Shown here in pieces: positions 14,659-23,643 of a stretch of 64,000 nt of DNA. Position numbers and translations under genes: made by a program. The notes below the pieces were generated by a model that was given only the letters and a program-made list of their open reading frames with translations, was not told the origin of the DNA and did no database searches. This stretch comes from Clostridia bacterium (lineage in GTDB: Bacteria > Bacillota_A > Clostridia > Oscillospirales > CAG-272): contig JAFTLD010000032.1 in the NCBI GenBank assembly GCA_017452945.1, positions 46,964 to 110,963 of the forward strand, written 5' to 3'. The stretch's first letter is position 1. Every line of letters starts with the position of its first letter.

Positions 14659-16617
14659 TTATTCCACATATTCAATTTCAACAGACAATGCCGTACTATC
14701 ATGAGAAGAAGTACCGCCTACATTGACAGCAATGCAAATTCTGTCACCTTGCTGCACACGGATCTCTAACGTTTCCACTGCAACTTGCCCGTGCGGCAGT
14801 TCTATGTATCCATATTTATCGCCATGTGTCAAAGGTTCTTCCCCAAGCAATACGCGATATTTAATACCGTCACTGTACTCTGAATCAACAGAAAGGCTAT
14901 ATGTATAGCGTACCACGCCGTCTCTCGGTGCTTCAAAAGCAAGAACGGAGTCATAAGCATCAGGATGCACTGCGCCCTTCATGATCAGAGAGAATGGTGC
15001 TTTGCCCTGCCAACGCCCGTTTTCTGCATCATACGTCATTTCAATGAAATCAGTGCGTTTGGGTTTTGTGCACATATAATACCAACCGCCCTTACCCTGT
15101 TCGGCTGAAAACGCACCGGGGAAGCTGAATATACTTTCGGGAGTATTTACAGGATTGCTTGACAGATCGTCTATGATTTTGATATTTACATATTGCTCCT
15201 GTGAGGCAAGTGAATGATATTGCGTCATAAAAGTGCCCGGATTGCTCTTTCTGAGTAGTTGAGAAAGCTTCACTTCCATGGTTCGCTCAGTGGAGGTTGT
15301 GTCGATCACCTCCAAAGGAGTATCTCCTAACCAGGTTTGAGCAAGCTCCTGCCACACCCACTCATAAGTACGGTAGGCATCATCAATATGCCAATTGGCA
15401 ATGCTGACGTACGTACATCCGCGCATGAAGCTATCATTTCCCTGCTCAAGATATTTTTCGGGCGTTGCGCCAACCTGCAAAGGTCCGTCGATCTCCTGCG
15501 CAAGTAAAACATGAGGAGAAAACATTCCATCCGCATAATCCATGGAAAACTCATGGTCTGTATCGGGACCGTCATCGATCCACACAACGTCAGCATGCTC
15601 TGCGAGATCACCTGCAGCCAATGTACAGCGCACGGAGGATGCCGCATCATAAATGGAACCGAATTGCAAAGCGAATTTTGAATTCGGAGCTACTTCCTTT
15701 TGCGCAATCGCAAGCTTGTCAATGATCGCCTTGAGATTTTGGTGTCTGAATTGATACCAAAGCTTTCCAAGGTTATCGGATGCGGTGGTAGAAGGCAATT
15801 CGATCTGTCCAAACACAGTATAATCCGTACCCAATACAGCGTTCAAAGCGTTGATATCTTTATATTCATCAATCAAAAAGTCATAAAACCTTGCTCTTGC
15901 AAGATCCGAATAATCATACTCCCCTGCACACCAATACTCGCTTTCCGCGTATTGGGAGAATGCCGGCAGATAGAACAGTATGTCTGACGCATATTGGGCT
16001 TCGTATCTTTCAACAGCAGCCGTGTAAAATGCTACAGCGGCATCCACGGCACTCTGTGAGCAGAACGAAATCATGGTGCGCATGCCGTCTTGGGATCCTC
16101 CTACGCAAAGTTTGCCGCTTGGATCATACATCATTTGATCCAGCGGAATGACTTTATCGTCGGAGCGACGTGTCAGATCCAGCGAAATAGCCACCTTCAT
16201 GCCCTTTGTCCTGACCACATAATCGATCATGGGATCGAAAGCAGAAAAGTCGTATTCCCCTGCAGCTGTTGCCTCAACACGGCTCCACGGTATGTGCACC
16301 TTGATGGCATTAAAGCCGGACGCTGCAGCGGTATCCACAGTTGCTTCAAACTGAGCTTGCGTCATGGGGGCGAAATTCCAGATGCGATATATAAAATATC
16401 TTTGTCCAATCTCTCTTGGTTGATTCACATCCGTTTCCTCCTGTGTGGTGAGCTCTTGTGTGCTTTGATCTGTATTGGGAACAGTCTTCTGTTGCTCGGT
16501 GTTTGGTTCGGAACTCTGCTGCTCGGATGGTTGTTCACTCGGGGTACACCCGACCGATCCGAGCAATAACGCTGCAAACAAAACAAGGCAGATCCATCTT
16601 ATGACGTATTTTGACAT
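14659..16617 (-). CDS. Lipoprotein with a GH42-like TIM-barrel domain
   Basis: This protein is secreted and lipid-anchored. After the ATG at 16617 (GGAG six bases upstream) come a signal peptide, a lipobox SVGC and a Gln/Glu/Thr-rich spacer of about 50 residues. The next ~330 residues look like the barrel of GH42-type beta-galactosidases (GFNAIKVHIPWSRVEA, YDFSAFDPMIDYV, and YAESEYWCAGEYDYSDLARA with a possible acid/base Glu). The C-terminal ~200 residues are beta-rich and may be a carbohydrate-binding or jelly-roll domain. The frame is open upstream to 16722, but that stretch overlaps the CobW gene and has no ribosome site. It is the last gene of the operon. The substrate is unknown, and the GH42 assignment is by motif only. 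Confidence 0.65.
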   Translation of the reverse strand: MSKYVIRWICLVLFAALLLGSVGCTPSEQPSEQQSSEPNTEQQKTVPNTDQSTQELTTQEETDVNQPREIGQRYFIYRIWNFAPMTQAQFEATVDTAAASGFNAIKVHIPWSRVEATAAGEYDFSAFDPMIDYVVRTKGMKVAISLDLTRRSDDKVIPLDQMMYDPSGKLCVGGSQDGMRTMISFCSQSAVDAAVAFYTAAVERYEAQYASDILFYLPAFSQYAESEYWCAGEYDYSDLARARFYDFLIDEYKDINALNAVLGTDYTVFGQIELPSTTASDNLGKLWYQFRHQNLKAIIDKLAIAQKEVAPNSKFALQFGSIYDAASSVRCTLAAGDLAEHADVVWIDDGPDTDHEFSMDYADGMFSPHVLLAQEIDGPLQVGATPEKYLEQGNDSFMRGCTYVSIANWHIDDAYRTYEWVWQELAQTWLGDTPLEVIDTTSTERTMEVKLSQLLRKSNPGTFMTQYHSLASQEQYVNIKIIDDLSSNPVNTPESIFSFPGAFSAEQGKGGWYYMCTKPKRTDFIEMTYDAENGRWQGKAPFSLIMKGAVHPDAYDSVLAFEAPRDGVVRYTYSLSVDSEYSDGIKYRVLLGEEPLTHGDKYGYIELPHGQVAVETLEIRVQQGDRICIAVNVGGTSSHDSTALSVEIEYVE

Positions 16618-16639
16618 ATGCATCTCCGTTTCGGTTTTA

Positions 16640-17587
16640 TCAATAAAACGTTGCGACTTCTTGTGTGGGCTTTGTTGCGAATTCTGTCTTTTCAGCATAC
16701 AGTACAGGACCGGGTCTACCATATAACTTGTGCTTTTCCACTTTAATTTTAGCAGTTACAATGGTCCAGTCACGGGTCTTCAAGTTAATTGCCGAGGGGA
16801 AATTACATACAAGCGCATTGTATTCGATATCATCTGCACAGCACGTCATAACATGGCGGCCGATTACCAGTGAAGATTTGCCAAGCTTGGAATCACGTGC
16901 GACAACACCCTTGAAGCGCACGGTTTTGCCGTCATATTTGTCGGTTTCCTCTGCCAGATCACGGTACCAGATGGCGTAGTCCTCATCCTTGATATCAATA
17001 ATGGGAGCGTCAATATCAAAGGGCAACGGATCCTCTATCTCGTCATACTCCACGTGTCCGTCCGGATAATCGTAGGTAATGGTCGCTCTGACGCTGACGC
17101 TGCGGACAACGCGGTGGATCTCTTCCTTGTCGATCACCTCGGGGGTGCGGTTGAGCACGATCATCTCACAGGCCTGCAGCTTATCAACCATGAGCTGACG
17201 CATGTTGGCATTATAATTCAAAAACGTATTTGCATCCGCAAACATCATATTCTGGAAAATAAACCAATCTGCGGGAAGTGCTGCATACAAGCGCTCCAAG
17301 AGCCACATGCCGTTATACTCAATGATCACGCGGTCGATCTTATGCTTTTTGTAGATCAGGGTGAGCATATCGCGTGTCAGGTCATCGGGATCGTCGATCA
17401 GCTCAAAATAGCAATTCTTGCCCCAAAAACGGTCAAGCTCCAGCTCTTCAATGCCCTCTTCGCACATGATGATCAGCGTTTTTTCACCGGAATTGAAGCG
17501 TTGATCCTCCATGGACTCCTGGATGATATGCGTCTTGCCGCCCTCCAAAAATCCTGTGAACAGATAAACAGGTATCTTTTGTGCCAT
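16640..17587 (-). CDS. CobW-type GTPase fused to a DUF1980/TIGR03943-like domain
   Basis: The 315-residue protein has a P-loop near the N-terminus (FTGFLEGGKT) typical of COG0523/CobW metal GTPases. It lacks the GCxCC metal motif, and the usual switch glutamate region reads CEEGIEELE. Residues from about 215 onward (KTVRFKGVVARDS, IGRHVMTCCADD, DWTIVTAKIKV) resemble the C-terminal part of TIGR03943/DUF1980 (YcgQ-like) proteins, including the CCADD signature. The ATG at 17587 follows the first CobW gene by two bases, so the two are translated together. Families of this type act in metal delivery, often zinc, with COG0523 and DUF1980 proteins commonly neighbours. Here they appear fused. The metal is not determinable from sequence. 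Confidence 0.75.
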   Translation of the reverse strand: MAQKIPVYLFTGFLEGGKTHIIQESMEDQRFNSGEKTLIIMCEEGIEELELDRFWGKNCYFELIDDPDDLTRDMLTLIYKKHKIDRVIIEYNGMWLLERLYAALPADWFIFQNMMFADANTFLNYNANMRQLMVDKLQACEMIVLNRTPEVIDKEEIHRVVRSVSVRATITYDYPDGHVEYDEIEDPLPFDIDAPIIDIKDEDYAIWYRDLAEETDKYDGKTVRFKGVVARDSKLGKSSLVIGRHVMTCCADDIEYNALVCNFPSAINLKTRDWTIVTAKIKVEKHKLYGRPGPVLYAEKTEFATKPTQEVATFY

Positions 17588-17589
17588 GA

Positions 17590-18729
17590 TCAGCCCTCCG
17601 ATTTCTTGAGCACAACACCCAAAAGCTCTCCGATCGCATCGATCTTCAAGCCGGAGCCGATGACACAAAGTCTGCCGATGATGCCTGCAGCACCCGTGCG
17701 GATATCCGGCTCACCGGGTACGTAATCAAAGTGGATCCAATTGCCGTCATCACCTGCAACAATGCCCTTTGCACGCAATACAATACCGTATTTGCCTTCA
17801 TCGCAAAGCTCTTCAAACTGCTCTGCAAGCGCTTCCATATTAAACTTTTTTGTTGTTTCAGCACCCGCGCTGACAAACACCTCGTCAGCATGATGGTGGT
17901 GATGGTGGTGACCGCCGCAACCGCAGCTGCATTCTTCATCATGTTCATGATGGTGATGCTCGTGCTCATGGTCGTGGCATCCGCAATCGCAATCCTCATC
18001 GTGGTCATGATGATGGTGATGTTCATGCTCATGTTCGTGGCATCCGCAATCGCAATCCTCGTCGTGATCGTGATGGTGATGCTCATGCTCGTGATGATGC
18101 GCGTGCGCCAATCTTTCCAGCTCAGCCTCAAGCGTATCCTTGCGCTCCATAGCCTCCAGAAGCTGTTCTGCGCTCAGCACCTCCCAATCGGTGGTGACAA
18201 TGGTGGCGGTTTGGTTATGCTCACGCAGCATGTTTACGCAATCTGCGATCTTTTTCTCGCTTGCCGTACCCGTATGTGACAGAACGATGCAGCCTGCGTT
18301 TGCAACCTGATCGTTGAAGAATTCACCGAAATTCTTCATATACATCTTGCACTTGCCTGCGTCAACGACCGTAGTGAATGCATTCAGCTCTGCACCCTCG
18401 ATCTCCAGATTCTGTACCGCTCTGATCACATCGGAAAGCTTGCCGACACCCGAGGGCTCGATCAGAATTCTGTCGGGAGCGTACTGCTCCAGCACTTGCG
18501 TCAGAGCCTTACCGAAATCACCCACAAGAGAGCAGCAGATACAGCCCGAATTCATTTCATTGATCTGAATACCCGCCTCTGCCAAAAATCCACCGTCAAT
18601 ACCGATCTCTCCAAACTCATTCTCGATCAGTACCAGCTTTTCCCCTTTGTATGCTTCTTCGATCATTTTCTTGATCAGCGTGGTCTTACCAGCGCCCAAA
18701 AAACCCGAAAAAATATCAATCTTGGTCAT
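17590..18729 (-). CDS. CobW/COG0523 family GTPase with a His/Cys-rich metal tract
   Basis: The 379 residues include a Walker A motif GFLGAGKT (9-16), the ENEFGEIGIDG switch region and the metal-binding SGCICCS motif (Cys63, Cys65, Cys66). Between the GTPase and the C-terminal domain (about 209-280) lies a histidine tract interrupted three times by DCDCGC or ECSCGC blocks. That gives roughly 38 His and 9 Cys. The family acts as a nucleotide-dependent metallochaperone, and His-rich linkers bind Zn, Ni or Co. The usual nucleotide-specificity motif NKxD is replaced by SHTG. The start at 18729 has AAAGGA upstream, and the gene follows the GH99-like gene by 11 bases. Confidence 0.85.
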   Translation of the reverse strand: MTKIDIFSGFLGAGKTTLIKKMIEEAYKGEKLVLIENEFGEIGIDGGFLAEAGIQINEMNSGCICCSLVGDFGKALTQVLEQYAPDRILIEPSGVGKLSDVIRAVQNLEIEGAELNAFTTVVDAGKCKMYMKNFGEFFNDQVANAGCIVLSHTGTASEKKIADCVNMLREHNQTATIVTTDWEVLSAEQLLEAMERKDTLEAELERLAHAHHHEHEHHHHDHDEDCDCGCHEHEHEHHHHHDHDEDCDCGCHDHEHEHHHHEHDEECSCGCGGHHHHHHHADEVFVSAGAETTKKFNMEALAEQFEELCDEGKYGIVLRAKGIVAGDDGNWIHFDYVPGEPDIRTGAAGIIGRLCVIGSGLKIDAIGELLGVVLKKSEG

Positions 18730-18740
18730 ATTCGTTTCCT

Positions 18741-20429
18741 TTAATCCTTCTTTTTTGTGCCTTTGTAAACAAAGTTGAGTCTGCCCAAAGGAGCAGCGTC
18801 GCCCTTGTCGTAAAAATCCTCAATGCTATTCAGTTCCTCAGTGCTGTCTGCCACCTTGAACCAGATGGTAAAATCGTCTTTATCAAGATCCAGCGCAGCA
18901 CGGGGAGCGATCAAAAGCAGTGTGTTGCCCTGTTGGCGATAAACCACGTCACCGAAATCGGCTGCGCGTAAGCCGTCCACAATGATAGCCATCGTACTTG
19001 TGTGATCCCCATCCGGTGTATTGTTGAGCACGTATTTATACTCCTTACCACCGTCGGTATTCAGATACACCTTCATCCACGTACCCGTGCCGTCATAAGG
19101 AGTGATGGGATTCTTGGTCACGATGCCAAAGTACAGAAAATCATCGTCGTGGCTGACGGTCACGTCCACAATGGCGTTACGCTGGGTATGATTCTCGTAA
19201 ACCGTACCTGATCCCTCTGCGCATCTTGCAAAATCACCGTCCGAGAAGTTATGATACTCAGCCCAGACCTCCTCAGATTCATCTTGCTCTGTATCGTTGT
19301 AATAATCAACCGGAGTAAGCTCTTCAAAGCTGTCATATTCATCCGTGCCCTTATATTTACGGACATAGTCCACCAACTGCATGAAATAGTTATCGAAATA
19401 TCCTCCGCGCATCATTTCGATGTCACGGCTGTATTCGTAGTTGGCGCAGTCCACAAACATAACGGATCTGTGCTCAAAGCCCTGCCATCTGCCCGCAATC
19501 CACTCGTTCCAGCCTGTGACAAGCACGATGGGCGGATCGGTTTCGATGGCGCGCTCGAACTGCTCGGCAAAGTTGTAGCCATGCAGATATGCGTCGGGAT
19601 CGGGATCGTTATGCATATCGTGGAAGCCGCGACCGTTGTTATCGGTTTCCCCGTACATCACAGAATCACCAAAGCGCAGCTGAGGATGCTGTGCAACGGA
19701 TACGTTGATGACCTCGTCCTCTCCCTTCAGATTGGCAAACACACGCTGCGGACGGGTGAAATCCATCCAAGGCCAACCGCCAAGCTTATCGGGCTCGTTG
19801 GGCCACTGCGACATTTTGATGTTGAAGAATTCTCTGCACTCGGGTGAGCATTCTTGTTCTACGGCAATGATCACGGGCTTGCCTTCAAAGTAAAACCACG
19901 TGTCGGGGCAATACCCTGCAGCATAGATCTTATCGTAAATCTCCTGTACCGTTTTGCCCGAATGGGTGTTGGTATAGAACATGACCTTAGGGATCTTCCA
20001 GCCATCCTTTGCATACTCGTCAAGAACGCGCATGACCAGTTTGACATTGTTCTCATAAATGCAGGCATTTGTGGTATCAAAGAACAAAAAGTCGATATCA
20101 GCCTGGATCAGCAGCTTCATATGGCGGCGGACGACCCACTCGTCATTGGAATAGTAATACCCATAAAAGGGCTCACCCCAGTGGTGATAGGTACCGATCT
20201 TCCCCCAGTAATCAGCTTCGGGATGCTCACCTGCATCGGGATGCTCAGCTGTAATCTTGGAGATGTCGTAGGGCTTATGCTTGCCATGCTCACCAAGCCA
20301 CAAGAAATAGAACATGCCCACAAGGCGGTTTTGTCTACGGGCAGGGGCGGTATTGCGGTCTGCAGTAGTTCTTCCGAGCGCATCGGTTGCCATCAATGGG
20401 CCGTTTGCATAATTCTTATATTGTTCCAT
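18741..20429 (-). CDS. GH99-like (GH71/GH99 clan) glycoside hydrolase-type protein, cytoplasmic
   Basis: The 562-residue protein has no signal peptide. Its first ~370 residues resemble the GH99/GH71-like barrel found in WbsX and endo-mannosidase relatives: NRLVGMFYFLWLGEHG at the start, QADIDFLFFDTTNA, WFYFEGKPVIIAVEQE, PIVLVTGWNEWIAG and an aromatic-rich DYVRKYKGTDEYD. The last ~170 residues look like a beta-sandwich binding domain. The ATG at 20429 has AGGAG about nine bases upstream. It sits between the DUF1667 and CobW genes in one operon. The related lipoprotein at 32041 shares the F.D..N and GWNEW-type blocks. Substrate and catalytic activity are unproven. Confidence 0.65.
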   Translation of the reverse strand: MEQYKNYANGPLMATDALGRTTADRNTAPARRQNRLVGMFYFLWLGEHGKHKPYDISKITAEHPDAGEHPEADYWGKIGTYHHWGEPFYGYYYSNDEWVVRRHMKLLIQADIDFLFFDTTNACIYENNVKLVMRVLDEYAKDGWKIPKVMFYTNTHSGKTVQEIYDKIYAAGYCPDTWFYFEGKPVIIAVEQECSPECREFFNIKMSQWPNEPDKLGGWPWMDFTRPQRVFANLKGEDEVINVSVAQHPQLRFGDSVMYGETDNNGRGFHDMHNDPDPDAYLHGYNFAEQFERAIETDPPIVLVTGWNEWIAGRWQGFEHRSVMFVDCANYEYSRDIEMMRGGYFDNYFMQLVDYVRKYKGTDEYDSFEELTPVDYYNDTEQDESEEVWAEYHNFSDGDFARCAEGSGTVYENHTQRNAIVDVTVSHDDDFLYFGIVTKNPITPYDGTGTWMKVYLNTDGGKEYKYVLNNTPDGDHTSTMAIIVDGLRAADFGDVVYRQQGNTLLLIAPRAALDLDKDDFTIWFKVADSTEELNSIEDFYDKGDAAPLGRLNFVYKGTKKKD

Positions 20430-20445
20430 AAGACACTCTCCTTTT

Positions 20446-20799
20446 TTATTCGATATAAGATGTGACGATAATGTCCGCTCCCGTATCCAGGATGTTGGCT
20501 ATGATCACATCGCCCTGACGGACGTTATTGGGAATCAGGCATTCATTAATCTTTTGCATGCAATCAAACAGCAGATCCTTCGGGACCGCCTTGTTGGATT
20601 TGACTGCTACCACTTCGCCGCTCTCTGTCATGGCGGTTGTGGTCAGGGTTCTTGTCGGACAGGTGCATTCTGCTACGGCATAATCCTTGCCTCTTTTGCA
20701 GGCATTTCCCTTGACAGACAATACGTTTTTATCCTCATACTCGACTGTCAGCGTACAGCCGCGAGGGCAAATGATACAAGTCATTTCTCTTGTTGCCAT
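20446..20799 (-). CDS. DUF1667 family Cys-rich redox accessory protein
   Basis: This small protein of 117 residues has the DUF1667 signature: an N-terminal CIICPRGC motif, GNACKRG, and CTCPTRTLTTT, giving six cysteines able to hold metal or an iron-sulfur centre. Family members are encoded with GlpA/GlpB-like flavoproteins and are thought to serve the same anaerobic dehydrogenase. I chose the ATG at 20799 (GGAGG seven bases upstream) over a TTG six bases earlier. It lies 3 bases behind the FAD/NAD oxidoreductase gene, which supports the three proteins acting together. Confidence 0.88.
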   Translation of the reverse strand: MATREMTCIICPRGCTLTVEYEDKNVLSVKGNACKRGKDYAVAECTCPTRTLTTTAMTESGEVVAVKSNKAVPKDLLFDCMQKINECLIPNNVRQGDVIIANILDTGADIIVTSYIE

Positions 20800-20801
20800 A
20801 C

Positions 20802-22046
20802 TCAATCCTCCAATCCAATGGTGATTTCGCCTGTGCCGATCTCGGCAAGGACGTCTGCAGTCAGCTTGACCGTTTCCATCTCACCGGGGGCAAGCTTGAT
20901 CTTTTTCTTACTTGAAATTACGCGGTCACCGCACATGACCACGATTTTTTTATCACGGTAGACGTCTGCTACACGGAAATACACCACGGTATCCTGCGCC
21001 TTGGTAATCTGCTGCGGTACGGTATAGCGCACGCCCGAGATCGGTTGCACGGTGATATCCACTTTTTCGCTCTGCGCGCCTGCCAAATAATCGGCAGCAG
21101 CGCAGCCTGCGATCTCTGCTTCGTCGGACACGTAGTCCACAAGGTCATGCACGTGCAGTACGTTGCCGCATGCAAATACACCTGGGATCGAGGTCTGTCT
21201 GTTCTGGTCTGTTACAGCACCGCCCGTGATGCGGTCGATATCAATGCCCGCTCCCTTGGTCAGCTCGTTTTCGGGCAAAAGGCCGCAGGAAAGCAGCAGC
21301 GTGTCGCATGCGATATACTGCTCTGTTTCCTTAATGGGTCTCCGCTGCTCGTCCACCTTGGCTATCGTCACGCCCGTGACTCTGTCCTTACCATGGATCT
21401 GTACCACCGTGTGAGACAGCATCAGTGGAATGCCGAAATCGTTCAGGCACTGCTCGATGTTTCTTGCAAGGCCGCCAGAATACGGCATCAGCTCGCAAAC
21501 AGCCTTTACTTTTGCCCCTTCCAGCGTCATACGGCGTGCCATGATCAGACCGATATCACCCGAGCCGAGGATGACAACCTCCTTGCCCGGCATGTAGCCC
21601 TTGATGTTGACGTATTTCTGCGCAGTTCCCGCAGTGTAAATGCCCGAAGGACGGGAACCTGCGATATTGAGCGCACCCTTAGGACGTTCACGGCAGCCCA
21701 TTGCCAGAATGATCGCTTCTGCCTTGATATGCATAATGCCATCTGTGGAGTTGATAGCTGTGATCTCCTTGTCGGGAGTGATCTTTGTGACCATGGTACC
21801 CACCTTGTAAGGAATGCCCAGCTCCTTGACCTGCTCAATATAACGGGAGGCGTATTCGGGGCCTGTCAGCTCTTCACCAAACTTATGAAGACCGAATCCG
21901 TTATGAATGCATTGGCGAAGAATGCCGCCCAAGTGAGCTTCACGCTCAAGGATCAGGATATCCCTGACGCCTGCCTTATATGCCGCAACCGCTGCGCTCA
22001 TGCCTGCAGGGCCGCCACCGACAATGACAAGTGAAACGTTAAGCAT
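20802..22046 (-). CDS. FAD/NAD(P)-dependent oxidoreductase (GlpB-like partner)
   Basis: The 414 residues form a pyridine-nucleotide-disulfide-type flavoprotein: FAD-binding VIVGGGPAGMSAA at the N-terminus, an NAD-binding VVILGSGDIGLIMARR in the middle, and PGVFACGNVLHVHDLVD before a beta-rich tail of about 90 residues. In clostridia this protein is encoded with a GlpA-like FAD protein and DUF1667. Together they are annotated as an anaerobic glycerol-3-phosphate dehydrogenase-like complex. The start is the ATG at 22046, overlapping the upstream stop by 8 bases. Longer in-frame extensions lie inside the neighbour. The substrate is inferred from neighbours only, and no glycerol kinase or transporter is nearby. 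Confidence 0.85.
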   Translation of the reverse strand: MLNVSLVIVGGGPAGMSAAVAAYKAGVRDILILEREAHLGGILRQCIHNGFGLHKFGEELTGPEYASRYIEQVKELGIPYKVGTMVTKITPDKEITAINSTDGIMHIKAEAIILAMGCRERPKGALNIAGSRPSGIYTAGTAQKYVNIKGYMPGKEVVILGSGDIGLIMARRMTLEGAKVKAVCELMPYSGGLARNIEQCLNDFGIPLMLSHTVVQIHGKDRVTGVTIAKVDEQRRPIKETEQYIACDTLLLSCGLLPENELTKGAGIDIDRITGGAVTDQNRQTSIPGVFACGNVLHVHDLVDYVSDEAEIAGCAAADYLAGAQSEKVDITVQPISGVRYTVPQQITKAQDTVVYFRVADVYRDKKIVVMCGDRVISSKKKIKLAPGEMETVKLTADVLAEIGTGEITIGLED

Positions 22047-23484
22047 TCTCCTTCCCTCCTTTGGTTCTGCCGTAGTTGATGATCGAGCCACCACCCGATT
22101 TTGTGACCCGCTCATACGGAATATTCAGCTCTCTTGAAAGTATTTCGATAACGATCGAAGAGCAAAAGCCTCCCTGACATCTGCCCATACCGCTGCGTGT
22201 GCGTCGCTTGACACCGTCCACGTCGCGCGCACCGGGATTGGTGCGGATCGCGTATACGATCTCACCCTCGGTGACCTCTTCACAGCGGCAGACCATATTG
22301 CCGTATGCGGGATCCTTTGCAATGACCTCATTCTTTTGGTCATCACTCAGCTTGCGATACCAGCCGGAGGGCTTGCGGATGGGATTCCAATTGTCCTTCT
22401 TTTCAAGAAGCATTCCTTCTTTACCGAGCAGTTCCACGCAATATTCTCCCAAAGCGGGTGCGCTTGTCAAGCCCGGGCTTTCAATGCCGCCGAACGTGAT
22501 AAATCTGGGCGCGGATGCGTGGATGATAAAATCCCCCGTGCTGCCCACGGCACGCAAGCCCGTAAAGCTTGTGATCACGCTGCCAAACGGAATGCCCTTG
22601 ATATATCTTGCGCTTTGTGCGCGAATGCTTGCAATGCCGGCTGCCGTGGTATCGTTGTCCTCTTTATCTGTCAGCTCCTCAGCAGTAGGGCCGAGCATGA
22701 CGTTTCCGCCCGTTGTGGCAGTGACAAGAATGCCCTTTCCCTTTGGTGTAGGCGTAGAGAACAGCGTGTGACTCGTCAGAAAAGGCGTGCATGCCTTGTC
22801 CAGCACCATATATTCACCGCGTCTGGGGTGAACCGAGAAGGATTCGTCCCCAACCATGGCTGCGATCTTATCGGAATAAAGGCCTGCTGCGTTTACCACA
22901 TATTTTGCCTGAACGGTCTGCTCACCCGCATACAGCGTATAAATTCCGTCTTCATATTTGATGTGATCCACTTCAAAGTTGCGGATAAACTGCGCACCGT
23001 TGTCCATTGCATTGCCAAGTCCCGCATCGCAAAGGCCAAACGGGCTGACGATCGCCCCCGTAGGCGCCCAGAGTGCGCAGGTGACTTCTTCTGTCACGTT
23101 GGGCTCAAGTGCCAGAACACCTGCTCTGTCAAGCAACTCCAGCCCTTCAACTCCGTTTTGCACACCGCGCTCGTAAAGATCTTGCAGCGTAGCTTGGTCC
23201 TCTTCGCTATAGCCCAGAACAAGCGAGCCGTTACGCACGTATTTCACACCGAGCTCTGCGCAGACCTGCTCCATCATCTTGGAGCCTTGCACGTTAAAAC
23301 GAGCCTTGAGCGAACCGGGCTTTGCGTCAAAGCCTGCATGGACGATAGCACTGTTGGCACGCGAAGCGCCCGTGCATACGTCGTTGGCTCTGTCCACAAC
23401 GCATATATCCAGCTGATACGCGGACAGCGCGCGTGCGCACATCGCACCCACAACGCCCGCACCGATAATACAAACGTCAAACAT
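22039..23484 (-). CDS. FAD-dependent dehydrogenase with BFD-like [2Fe-2S] domain (GlpA-like)
   Basis: The 481-residue flavoprotein starts with a Rossmann motif (CIIGAGVVGAMCARAL), carries DAO-family blocks (GASRANSAIVHAGFD, YVVNAAGLYSDKIA, GGIESPGLTSAPALG) and ends with a BFD-like domain whose ligands are visible (MVCRCEEV and GRCQGGFC). This matches the GlpA subunit of anaerobic glycerol-3-phosphate dehydrogenase and L-2-hydroxyglutarate oxidase relatives. It is the first gene of a seven-gene operon that has a good promoter. GGAGG lies eight bases before the ATG. The reaction most consistent with the context is oxidation of glycerol-3-phosphate to dihydroxyacetone phosphate, but a related 2-hydroxy acid is possible. 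Confidence 0.87.
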   Translation of the reverse strand: MFDVCIIGAGVVGAMCARALSAYQLDICVVDRANDVCTGASRANSAIVHAGFDAKPGSLKARFNVQGSKMMEQVCAELGVKYVRNGSLVLGYSEEDQATLQDLYERGVQNGVEGLELLDRAGVLALEPNVTEEVTCALWAPTGAIVSPFGLCDAGLGNAMDNGAQFIRNFEVDHIKYEDGIYTLYAGEQTVQAKYVVNAAGLYSDKIAAMVGDESFSVHPRRGEYMVLDKACTPFLTSHTLFSTPTPKGKGILVTATTGGNVMLGPTAEELTDKEDNDTTAAGIASIRAQSARYIKGIPFGSVITSFTGLRAVGSTGDFIIHASAPRFITFGGIESPGLTSAPALGEYCVELLGKEGMLLEKKDNWNPIRKPSGWYRKLSDDQKNEVIAKDPAYGNMVCRCEEVTEGEIVYAIRTNPGARDVDGVKRRTRSGMGRCQGGFCSSIVIEILSRELNIPYERVTKSGGGSIINYGRTKGGKENA

Positions 23485-23525
23485 AGAAAAAACCTCCGAA
23501 TCCCATAGTTAACCTATTATAAAGT

Positions 23526-23554
23526 ATTATAACACTATATTATCGTTTCGTCAA
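23526..23554 (-). promoter_or_regulatory. Vegetative promoter of the GlpA-like operon
   Basis: TTGACG at 23549-23554, a 17-base spacer, and TATAAT at 23526-23531, about 40 bases before the start codon. Confidence 0.85.
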
Positions 23555-23573
23555 GAAATGATGCGTTTTTTTA

Positions 23574-23602
23574 TTGACATTTTTCACGTGCTGTGATAAA
23601 CT
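23574..23602 (+). promoter_or_regulatory. Vegetative promoter of the beta-propeller gene
   Basis: TTGACA at 23574-23579, a 17-base spacer, and TAAACT at 23597-23602. It is back-to-back with the GlpA-like promoter, with their -35 boxes 19 bases apart, so a shared regulator is possible. Confidence 0.6.
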
Positions 23603-23643
23603 GAAATCATCAAAATTGCACACCGATGCACAAGGAGGTCGTT

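Noticed and set aside
17731..18279. A Met/Val-rich apparent membrane protein on the plus strand
   Set aside because: It is the antisense of the His/Cys tract (CAC/CAT codons read as GTG/ATG), not a real hydrophobic protein.
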